Positions 1-5,773 of a DNA stretch of 12,400 nt are shown here, piece after piece. Both the position numbers and the translations under genes were made by a program. This stretch comes from Coleofasciculus sp. S288. Lineage in GTDB: Bacteria > Cyanobacteriota > Cyanobacteriia > Cyanobacteriales > Coleofasciculaceae. The notes under the pieces were generated by a model, which had not been told where the DNA came from, did no database searches, and saw only the letters and a list, made by a program, of their open reading frames with translations. How positions within the stretch are numbered: position 1 is the stretch's first letter; each line of letters opens with the position of its first letter. Location: the NCBI GenBank assembly GCA_020216575.1, contig JAIUYC010000022.1, positions 1 to 12,400 of the forward strand. The letters are read 5' to 3'.

Positions 1-1099
1 TTGCTAAGACCTGGTCAACCCAACTGCGATCAAAAACAGTCTGATAAATGGGGTTGTAAACTCTTAAGTTACTATTGTGCTGGACTACCAATCCCGATAG
101 CTGCAATTTTACTTGCTCTGAACTGCGATCGGCTAACACTTCTCCTCGTTGCAAAATTTGCTGATATAACCCTAGCAGCCGACCAGTATGCTGCTCGCTA
201 CACAGAAGGCGATCGCGTATTGTCTTTAAATGCTCTGGTTCATCTTGAGCTTCCCAGTTCTCAATTACCCGTTTCCTCACCAAGTCTTCTACTAACGCCG
301 CTTCACCACCTGGGGGAATCCCAAAGGGAGACATCAGTACCAATTGACAAATCTTTTGAGTGAGAAAAGGTTGCCCTCCTGTCCAGCTTAAGATTTCTTT
401 AAGCACTTCGGTAGGGTTGTTAGTCTTTAGTGCTAACCCTTGAGCTAAGGGCATCGCTTCGTGCAGCTCAAAACCACTTAGATGAATCGCCCGCCCAATA
501 TTAAACGGCGTCCGCTTCTTGTCTTGAATTAAATCGGATGGCGTTGCCACTCCCAACAAGGCAAAGGTAAGTCGATTGTATTGTGACTTTTGTGCCCGTT
601 TGTTATAGCAAGCTCTAATTAGGGCAAAGAAATCATCCAGAGGCTCTTTTAAGCTGAGAACGCTATCGATTTCATCGACAAAAATCACAAGATTTTCACT
701 CAAGTGCGTCAGCAGCACTCCTTCAATCAACTCCCCCAAGCGCTGCACTGGCGGCATAAACTCGCGTTCGCGCCACCATCTCATAAACTCAACCGCCTCC
801 AAGAGATGGAAACTGCTTGCCAGCTTGTAGGCAATACCCCCATACCACTTCTCGCCTGACACCTGCTGGGAGCCAATATCGGAAATATCGATGCTGGCAC
901 AGGCGATGCCTTCTGATTGCAACCTTCGCATTGTTCGTACCTGCAAACTGGACTTCCCCATCTGCCGAGAATTGAGGACATAGCAGAACTCTCCAGCCTT
1001 CAGTCCTTCATAGAGGTCAGAGTCAGCTTGTCGCACCACATAAGTAGGCGCATCCTCTGGTAAGCTGCCACCGACTTGATATTGGTAGACTTGCGTCAT
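1..1099 (-). CDS. AAA_35-type ATPase (AAA-like domain protein), C-terminus beyond window
   Basis: The minus-strand frame is open for 366 codons from the ATG at 1099 and runs off the left edge without a stop, so the gene is partial. The protein opens [20 protein letters not shown]. It has a Walker A-like SRQMGKSS at residues 44-51, Walker B VIFVDEID at 138-145 and a GGQPFLTQ motif at 241-248. This is the layout of cyanobacterial AAA_35 (AAA-like) domains, which act as STAND-type NTPase switches in signalling or conflict proteins. In that family the ATPase is often followed by WD40 repeats, CHASE2 or other modules; none of that can be seen here. A GGAGGT site 6 nt upstream supports the start. 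It lies head-to-head with another AAA_35 gene starting at 1366. The substrate or trigger is unknown. Family call is firm, cellular role is not. Confidence 0.88.
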   Translation of the reverse strand, partial: MTQVYQYQVGGSLPEDAPTYVVRQADSDLYEGLKAGEFCYVLNSRQMGKSSLQVRTMRRLQSEGIACASIDISDIGSQQVSGEKWYGGIAYKLASSFHLLEAVEFMRWWREREFMPPVQRLGELIEGVLLTHLSENLVIFVDEIDSVLSLKEPLDDFFALIRACYNKRAQKSQYNRLTFALLGVATPSDLIQDKKRTPFNIGRAIHLSGFELHEAMPLAQGLALKTNNPTEVLKEILSWTGGQPFLTQKICQLVLMSPFGIPPGGEAALVEDLVRKRVIENWEAQDEPEHLKTIRDRLLCSEQHTGRLLGLYQQILQRGEVLADRSSEQVKLQLSGLVVQHNSNLRVYNPIYQTVFDRSWVDQVLA

Positions 1100-1365
1100 C
1101 TCTTAACCTCCACTTCAACCCTAGCGGCAAACAGCGCTTCTAACGGGTTTCGACACAAAGCTGGCTCTTGCCGCCTACACATAAAACTAAATCTCTACGA
1201 AAAGATAAAAATTACTACCAGATGGAAGCCCATCTCGTTACATTCTCATCAAATCCTGAGGCTACCTCAGATTATCACTGAGAAATTTGAGTACCGATTG
1301 ACTTTTCATCGACTTTGTCAAAACTGGCGTTTAAGATAATCCTTGTACCTCTTCCAGGATGCGCT
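1100..1365. promoter_or_regulatory. Divergent intergenic region between two AAA_35 genes
   Basis: This 266-bp gap separates the two head-to-head ATPase genes and must hold both promoters. The clearest structure is a perfect hairpin-type repeat at 1256-1270, CTGAGG-CTA-CCTCAG. A second weak dyad, TTGAC at 1298 and GTCAA ending at 1320, lies closer to the right-hand gene. I could not place convincing -35/-10 pairs for either gene. Open frames crossing this gap look like chance. Confidence 0.4.
1106..1111 (-). promoter_or_regulatory. Ribosome binding site of the left AAA_35 gene
   Basis: The minus strand reads GGAGGT, 6 nt before the ATG at 1099. It is a strong Shine-Dalgarno match and fixes the start of the leftmost gene. 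Confidence 0.75.
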
Positions 1366-3132
1366 ATGCCCCGATCGCTGAGGGTGCGTGAAGATTACAT
1401 TGCCAAAGTCAAATCCTCTCTCCTACGCAATGGCTTTCCCAACCAGAGACTATTAGCGGAACATTTAGAGATAGCTCAATCCACTGTTAGCAACTTCCTC
1501 AATGGCATACCCGTCGATTTGAGGAATTTTCTGGAAATTTGTCGGGTTTTGGGTCAGGAATGGCGAGATATCGCCAATTTTGACCAGGAACCGCCATTAG
1601 AGGAACCCCCTAATGTTAGAGCCAAAGTTGCGATCGGCGATTGCTGCCCACACCTCAACCTCGCTGCCATGTTGCAACAAAGCCTAAGAGACACTGGTCA
1701 TGAAGTCTTCATGGCGGAGAAAAACTCTTCCTTGGGAGCCTACTTAAAGCAGTGTGACTACCTGGTGCTGCTGATATCTCAGCAATCTGCCGTCAGTGAA
1801 ATGGTTTTAGAGGTGGTACAACAGGTCAAGGAGTTGCACAACACCACCCCTCAAAAGCCAGCACTTTTTCCAATTTGTGTAGACTTATCTCCAGATTCAC
1901 CCCTGAGTTTTGACTTGCTGGGCTATTTGCAGGGGGTTCAGGCATGGCAGTGGCGTTCTTGTGACGACAGTTCAACTCTGCTGAATGAAGTTACTAGCGT
2001 ACTCAAAGAAGGTCGTATCTCCTTACCTGCTAACCATAAATTGGCAGTGAACCTGCAAACTCTTACCCTCCAAACGGGGAACAAACCCCTACCAGTAGCT
2101 CGACCAGAATTACCTTCAGGGCAAGTGGACTTGGCTTCTCCCTTTTATATCGAGCGTCCCCCCATTGAGGAACGCTGTTATGAGACGATAACACAGCCAG
2201 GAGCCCTTATCCGCATCAAAGCCCCCAGGCAGATGGGCAAAACTTCCCTAATGGCCAGAATTCTCCATCACGCCGAACAGCAAGGCTCTCGTACAGTTGC
2301 CTTGAGCTTGCAGTTAGCCAATCAGAGGGTTTTCGCCAATTCGGATAAATTCTTACAGTGGTTTTGTGCCATTGTCGGTCTAGAGCTAGGAGTACCCGAC
2401 CAATTAGCCAAGTATTGGGAGATGGCTGAAATTGCTGGTAGTAATATCAGTTGCAGGGCTTACTTTGAGCAATATCTCTTGCCACAACTTGACCGTCCTT
2501 TAACTCTCGGCTTGGACGAAATTGATTGTGTTTTCCCTTACCAAGAAATCGCCGATGACTTTTTTGGGTTGTTGCGAGCGTTGCATGAAGAAGCCAAACG
2601 GCGCGATATTTGGAAAAAGTTTCGCTTGGTCGTTGTACATTCCACGGAAGTTTATGTTCCCCTGGATATGAATAAATCCCCCTTTAATGTGGGGCTACCA
2701 ATTGAATTACCCGAGTTTACCTCACAACAGGTGCAAGATTTAGCGAGACGGCACGGACTCGATTGGAATACAGGTGAAGTCGAAAAGCTGATGGCTCTTG
2801 TGGGAGGGCATCCCTATTTATTGCGACTAGCGATGTATGCGATCGCACGTCAAGACGTTACCCTTGACACTGTACTGCTTTCTGCTCCCACAGAAGCAGG
2901 ACTTTACAGTGACCATCTGCGACGCCACCTATGGAATCTGGAAAAGCATCCAGAGTTGCTGGAGGCGATGCGAGAGGTGGCAATCGCTTCCAGCCCGGTG
3001 CGATTACCAGCAGTGCAAGCGTTTAAGTTAAACAGCATGGGGCTAGTGCGGCTGTGTGGCAATGAAGTGACTCCCCGATGCCAATTGTACGAGCAATATT
3101 TCCGCGAACGACTAGGGGATAAAGCGCTTTAG
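1366..3132 (+). CDS. HTH / TIR-like / AAA_35 STAND-type ATPase
   Basis: A 588-residue, apparently complete protein. The ATG at 1366 is preferred over a TTG at 1315 because AGGA lies 6 nt upstream and the family usually begins MPRSLRVRE. Residues 24-66 form a helix-turn-helix (QRLLAEHLEIAQSTVSNFLNG). Residues 85-215 resemble the TIR-like domain found in cyanobacterial AAA_35 proteins: GHEVFMA, DYLVLLIS and SEMVLEVV are visible. Residues 250-585 are AAA_35, with Walker A KAPRQMGKTS at 285-294, Walker B LGLDEID at 381-387 and GGHPYLLR at 480-487. The plan suggests a sensor or effector switch, possibly DNA-bound, of the STAND/NLR-like type. The TIR-like part is shorter than usual around its expected catalytic glutamate, so NADase activity is doubtful. 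It is divergent from a second AAA_35 gene. Confidence 0.88.
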   Translation: MPRSLRVREDYIAKVKSSLLRNGFPNQRLLAEHLEIAQSTVSNFLNGIPVDLRNFLEICRVLGQEWRDIANFDQEPPLEEPPNVRAKVAIGDCCPHLNLAAMLQQSLRDTGHEVFMAEKNSSLGAYLKQCDYLVLLISQQSAVSEMVLEVVQQVKELHNTTPQKPALFPICVDLSPDSPLSFDLLGYLQGVQAWQWRSCDDSSTLLNEVTSVLKEGRISLPANHKLAVNLQTLTLQTGNKPLPVARPELPSGQVDLASPFYIERPPIEERCYETITQPGALIRIKAPRQMGKTSLMARILHHAEQQGSRTVALSLQLANQRVFANSDKFLQWFCAIVGLELGVPDQLAKYWEMAEIAGSNISCRAYFEQYLLPQLDRPLTLGLDEIDCVFPYQEIADDFFGLLRALHEEAKRRDIWKKFRLVVVHSTEVYVPLDMNKSPFNVGLPIELPEFTSQQVQDLARRHGLDWNTGEVEKLMALVGGHPYLLRLAMYAIARQDVTLDTVLLSAPTEAGLYSDHLRRHLWNLEKHPELLEAMREVAIASSPVRLPAVQAFKLNSMGLVRLCGNEVTPRCQLYEQYFRERLGDKAL

Positions 3133-3222
3133 CATACTCAATTTAAGTCAATCAAAAATCAGCTTTCAACTCGATTAAGGCTCAAAGTTCTCAGCCTTGT
3201 TCTCAGTTAGCCTCCTTGTTTG

Positions 3223-3254
3223 ATGGGATTGTTGAATTCAGTAAGCAATCCCAT
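3223..3254. repeat. 9-bp perfect inverted repeat overlapping a start codon
   Basis: ATGGGATTG at 3223-3231 is exactly complementary to CAATCCCAT at 3246-3254, with a 14-nt loop. The right arm covers the first two bases of the ATG at 3253. As RNA it could form a stem hiding that start; as DNA it could be an operator. No clear Shine-Dalgarno sequence is visible nearby. Confidence 0.55.
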
Positions 3255-3537
3255 GAAACGTATTTTCTCTTTACTAACTCCCACCGCTACTGCCGCTGCA
3301 ATTTTAATGAGTGGGATACCACCCGCTCAAGCCCAAGAGCTTGTATTGACTCCAATGTTCAACTCGGTGGTCGCGCAACACTCCCCAGAAATCCCTAGCC
3401 GACAACTAGAGTTGTCTCCACCACTACCAGGTAATGGCAGACCTGACGAGAGAACAGATGCGGGAACCCGTGCTGCACAACCACCTGTGGCGCTACCCGA
3501 AAAAGCCTTTTCAAAAGTTTTGAATTTTGAGTTTTGA
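3253..3537 (+). CDS. Short secreted protein, possible N-terminal DUF928 remnant
   Basis: Ninety-four residues from the ATG at 3253. It begins MKRIFSLLTP, followed by a hydrophobic stretch and PPAQAQE, a classic Sec signal peptide with likely cleavage after AQA. The mature part contains LPGNGRPDERTDAGTRAA, which resembles the opening of cyanobacterial DUF928 proteins (usually more than 200 residues). The ORF ends KVLNFEF because it reads into a 3516-3575 inverted repeat, so the protein looks cut short and is probably a relic. An in-frame ATG at 3223 would add ten residues. No ribosome binding site is evident. DUF928 assignment is tentative; function is unknown. Confidence 0.45.
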   Translation: MKRIFSLLTPTATAAAILMSGIPPAQAQELVLTPMFNSVVAQHSPEIPSRQLELSPPLPGNGRPDERTDAGTRAAQPPVALPEKAFSKVLNFEF

Positions 3538-3575
3538 ATTAACAATCTTTAACTCATAACTCAAAATTCATAACT
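3516..3575. repeat. Imperfect 25-bp inverted repeat of the AT-rich cyanobacterial intergenic type
   Basis: The arms at 3516-3540 and 3551-3575 are complementary at 22 of 25 positions around a 10-nt loop. Each arm is built from TTGAATTTTGAGTT-like units. It is followed by CCGC-GTTA-GCGG at 3583-3594, a small second stem. Repeats of this look are scattered between genes in filamentous cyanobacteria. Here the left arm supplies the stop and last codons of the secreted-protein ORF, suggesting it truncated that gene. Confidence 0.65.
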
Positions 3576-3673
3576 CATAACTCCGCGTTAGCGGTGAGCG
3601 TGTCGGGTCTGTCATTAAACCGCAATAGCACACAAGTTGAACATCAAGTTACAGCACTTTTGAGGAGTTCCAA

Positions 3674-3919
3674 ATGCTTTTAATTCGCGACCTAGTCCAA
3701 CAGGCTTTGGCAACAGGTTATCTAACAATAGCTGCTCAAGAGCAACTGCGGCAGCTTTTACAGACAACCAAATACGAAAAGGAAGACATCAATGCCTTTA
3801 TGGCATTACAAAAAGCCGCAATGGATGGGCATGTGAAACAAGAAATTAGAGCTGACGCTAAAGGGAAAGCATCTCGTTGCCAATCTCTACGCCAATGTGT
3901 TTCGCATAGAACACTCTAA
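3674..3919 (+). CDS. Small cyanobacterial protein of unknown function
   Basis: An 81-residue ORF beginning MLLIRDLVQQALATGYLT, with GAGG 8 nt upstream of the ATG. The first 55 residues (helical, Q-, L- and E-rich, ending AAMDGHVKQEIRA) match my memory of a small conserved cyanobacterial family often found near regulators and repeats. The last 20 residues, KASRCQSLRQCVSHRTL, are compositionally odd. In the +1 frame the same DNA reads KHLVANLYANVFRIEHSN before a stop at 3918, which looks more protein-like, so the end may be frameshifted. It lies 55 bp before the PAS/LuxR gene on the same strand and could be cotranscribed. No function is known to me. Confidence 0.6.
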   Translation: MLLIRDLVQQALATGYLTIAAQEQLRQLLQTTKYEKEDINAFMALQKAAMDGHVKQEIRADAKGKASRCQSLRQCVSHRTL

Positions 3920-3974
3920 TTAGGTTTGCCCTTCAACCACAACAATAACAACGATACAATCTTCTGTCGAAATC

Positions 3975-4589
3975 ATGATACTTGCTCAACGTCTTAAACC
4001 ACACAGTTTCACTAATACTTCAGAAATACCAAATCCTCAAGCCAGTCAATTAGATAATACTCTCTTACAAGGAGTAATTGAAAGTTTCATTGATGGCATC
4101 TTGGTTTTGACAGAGCAAGGAGAGTGTATCCAAGCCAACAACTTGGCTCGTCAAATTTGCTCCCAATTTACCCCAACTAAATCACAGCTTAACTCAGTGC
4201 CTAAAAAAATTTGGGACTTTTGCCAAGCTTTGATTGAAAGCCGTGGTTTTTTTCCCACTGGGTCAATGATTATTGAGTCTGAGATTGCGTCGAATCCGGC
4301 AACTCCTTTACGAATCCGGGTTCGATGCTTCAAGTTAAACGCATTTCCTCATCCTTGCCTGTTAGTGATACTGGAAGATCGATGTCAATCTATCCAAAAC
4401 CTAGCACTTGCTGAAATTGATAGATATGGACTAACTCCTCGCGAAGCAGAAGTTTGGTTGCGTCGTCGCGCTAACTACACTTATAAGGAAATTGCCACTG
4501 ACCTGTATATTTCCATCAACACGGTGAAGAAGCACTTGAAAAATATTCAAGTTAAGCGAGAAACCGTTCTTGGCATGGAAAGATGCTAA
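3975..4589 (+). CDS. PAS-like / LuxR-type HTH transcriptional regulator
   Basis: A 204-residue protein. Residues 28-136 look like a PAS-type sensor (VIESFIDGILVLTEQGECIQ, then a closing strand CLLVILEDR). Residues 150-196 are a LuxR/GerE helix-turn-helix: LTPREAEV, KEIATDLYIS and INTVKKHLKN are the canonical segments. There is no receiver domain with phospho-acceptor Asp, so it is not a classic two-component regulator; the ligand is unknown. Length fits a known cyanobacterial group of PAS-LuxR proteins. The ATG at 3975 has no good Shine-Dalgarno sequence, which is common in cyanobacteria. Targets cannot be inferred; the preceding small ORF is a possible partner. Confidence 0.8.
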   Translation: MILAQRLKPHSFTNTSEIPNPQASQLDNTLLQGVIESFIDGILVLTEQGECIQANNLARQICSQFTPTKSQLNSVPKKIWDFCQALIESRGFFPTGSMIIESEIASNPATPLRIRVRCFKLNAFPHPCLLVILEDRCQSIQNLALAEIDRYGLTPREAEVWLRRRANYTYKEIATDLYISINTVKKHLKNIQVKRETVLGMERC

Positions 4590-4712
4590 CGAATGAAGCC
4601 AACATACCGAGCGCTAGCTTGTGTCATTTTTAGAAGAGGACTTCATCACAGTCCGCGAAAAATAGGGCTTTCCAAGCCGTGATGAACAGAAGTTTTTTAC
4701 CCGAAGAGGAGT
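4590..4712. other. Non-coding gap after the LuxR gene
   Basis: No gene is seen. It holds a near-direct repeat, AGAAGAGGACTTCAT near 4633 and CGAAGAGGAGTTCAT near 4702, of unknown meaning. Confidence 0.3.
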
Positions 4713-5003
4713 TCATTTGCCAATCAGAATGAAAGGTGCCCAGTAATAGGGATGAGAAAAACCAGGAGCTATTCTATTAGTTGAGGCGGCTAGCGAATCC
4801 AGTATAGGTCTAACCTCAATGCTCCTTCTAGGGTCAGCATTTCTTGTAGTTACAGCCTCACCCCGTAGCATACTCAGTTGAGCTTGACGCAAGGCTGCGG
4901 CTTTAGTTACGGGTACTGTAGGCGTTTCTGCTGCTAAGTTGCTGTAGAACTGCTGCATAAGTTGGCTCGTACTCGCGTCGTTGACTAACCAAAGGCAGCA
5001 GCT
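4713..5003 (-). pseudogene. C-terminal remnant of a CHAT-domain protein
   Basis: The minus-strand frame reads LWLVNDASTSQLM, then QQFYSNLAAETPTV, ALRQAQLSMLRGEA, and closes FSHPYYWAPFILIGK with a stop. These are the signature end motifs of CHAT (caspase-like) domains, which normally finish APFILIGNWL. The His/Cys catalytic part and any TPR repeats are missing: an in-frame TGA lies at 5006-5004. Just upstream another frame reads VGTVKLLPL, where CHAT proteins have AGVGTVVASLW, consistent with a one-base frameshift. About 96 residues survive of a protein usually over 700 residues. CHAT proteins act as proteases or partners in conflict and death-like systems; this copy is dead. Confidence 0.75.
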
Positions 5004-5193
5004 TCACGGTTCCTACATCCTTGGCATCACCGTTCATGGGTTTTGGCAGTGCAACACGATGCCAAACATCGACTCTGTGTCATCCCCCCTTTTTTTGGGA
5101 CTGTCACATCGAGTCAGAGTGCCTGACTCAGTGGGGATTCATAACTTTATTTGTTGAGCACTGGCTGAGAGGCGAGTACTTTCATAAAGCTGC
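5004..5193. other. Degenerate left flank of the mobile element with two small inverted repeats
   Basis: No convincing gene is present; the plus-strand open frame here has no family-like features. Two perfect inverted repeats are visible. One is TTTGGCA/TGCCAAA around 5041-5066. The other is GAGTCAG-AGTGC-CTGACTC at 5111-5129. A T7 run at 5090-5099 precedes the second rather than following it, so it is not a plus-strand intrinsic terminator. Confidence 0.35.
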
Positions 5194-5225
5194 CGGCTAC
5201 CAACTTAAGGCCGGACAAAACTAAG
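5194..5225 (+). repeat. Left terminal inverted repeat
   Basis: It begins CGGCTACCAACTTAAGGC. The first 18 bases are identical to the inverted right end, and 29 of 32 match overall; differences are at offsets 19, 26 and 28. The outer boundary could be off by a few bases. Confidence 0.85.
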
Positions 5226-5240
5226 GAGGTTTGCGGAACA

Positions 5241-5263
5241 GTTCGCGGCATTTCAACGCGAAC
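5241..5263. promoter_or_regulatory. Dyad GTTCGCG-N9-CGCGAAC, left copy
   Basis: The 7-bp arms are perfect with a 9-nt spacer (GCATTTCAA). It lies 15 bp inside the left terminal repeat and 20 bp past the stop of the minus-strand partner gene. Same arms and same spacing as two other copies in the element. Probably a protein-binding site; a hairpin role cannot be excluded. Confidence 0.75.
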
Positions 5264-5283
5264 AGAATCACCTAACCAATTGT

Positions 5284-5748
5284 TTACCCCTGATTTTTAC
5301 TCTTATGCTGATTTTTATTGTTTTTGGTTTCTGGATATAAGTCCGACCAACTTTGCTTGAGAAAGTCAATGGCTTTGGTTAATTCATCAATTTGAACTCT
5401 TCTGACCACCTGGACAACCCCATCAACATGAGCTGCACTTCCCGCAGGGCCAAGATGTTTGTAGCGAGAGCAGGCTCTGCGGTCTGATGCTTTGGGGAAA
5501 ATTGGCGTTTTGGCTTGTAACTTATAGTACCAGTAAGTTTGGCGTTGCCCTCGTGCTTGGTAACGAGCCACATAACATCCTGATGGGGCAACTTCGCCCT
5601 CCGACTCAAGTTGGCTCTTACGGGCTTCCAGAAGTGTGATCGCCGATTGTAATCGCTCAGCTCTAGCAAGGGTGTCGTGTTCCTTATTAGTTTGGGTTTG
5701 GGGTGGCATGGTTGAAGGATTCAAGAGAACTGAATAAAATTTTCGCAT
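5284..5748 (-). CDS. Element-encoded partner protein of the transposase, unknown function
   Basis: A 154-residue protein with three parts. Residues 22-50 are a charged helix (ERLQSAITLLEARKSQLE). Residues 52-105 are a beta-rich, aromatic core (SGCYVARYQARGQRQTYWYY, then IFPK and KYKHLGPAG-like SRYKHLGPAG). Residues 108-140 are a second helix ending SWSDLY, and the tail is lysine/asparagine-rich. The helix, aromatic core, helix plan recalls DUF6788-type small proteins and a cyanobacterial family usually left hypothetical; that link is tentative. Divergent pairing with the transposase and the shared dyad suggest a DNA-binding accessory or regulator, which is inference. The ATG at 5748 lies in the central dyad; an in-frame ATG at 5709 is an equally good start. 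No catalytic motif is seen. Confidence 0.7.
   Translation of the reverse strand: MRKFYSVLLNPSTMPPQTQTNKEHDTLARAERLQSAITLLEARKSQLESEGEVAPSGCYVARYQARGQRQTYWYYKLQAKTPIFPKASDRRACSRYKHLGPAGSAAHVDGVVQVVRRVQIDELTKAIDFLKQSWSDLYPETKNNKNQHKSKNQG
5712..5740 (+). promoter_or_regulatory. Sigma70-type promoter for the transposase gene
   Basis: TTGAAG at 5712-5717 and TAAAAT at 5735-5740 are separated by exactly 17 nt. The predicted start, around 5747, falls at the edge of the central dyad at 5750-5772, an ideal place for a repressor. The promoter overlaps the first codons of the partner gene if that starts at 5748, but not if it starts at 5709. Confidence 0.5.
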
Positions 5749-5749
5749 T

Positions 5750-5772
5750 GTTCTCGATTAATTACCGCGAAC
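5750..5772. promoter_or_regulatory. Dyad GTTCTCG-N9-CGCGAAC, central copy between divergent starts
   Basis: Same layout as the terminal copies, with one mismatch in the left arm. Symmetry extends outward through both start codons: CATT before and AATG after, so the ATGs at 5748 and 5774 are mirror images around position 5761. It is a likely operator for both genes or a transposase-binding site. Confidence 0.75.
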
Positions 5773-5773
5773 A

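Noticed and set aside
1..363. Plus-strand 120-codon open frame at the left edge
   Set aside because: It is antisense to the AAA_35 gene, whose minus-strand frame has clear Walker motifs and no stop across the whole region.
1076..1339. Plus-strand 87-codon frame in the divergent gap
   Set aside because: It overlaps the start of one ATPase gene, has no ribosome binding site and shows no family-like sequence.
3516..3594. CRISPR-like array
   Set aside because: The units are short AT-rich inverted copies with no regular spacers; the window contains no cas gene.
5021..5224. Plus-strand 67-codon frame left of the mobile element
   Set aside because: Low-complexity hairpin DNA, running into the left terminal repeat; the protein is Cys/Phe/His-rich without motifs.
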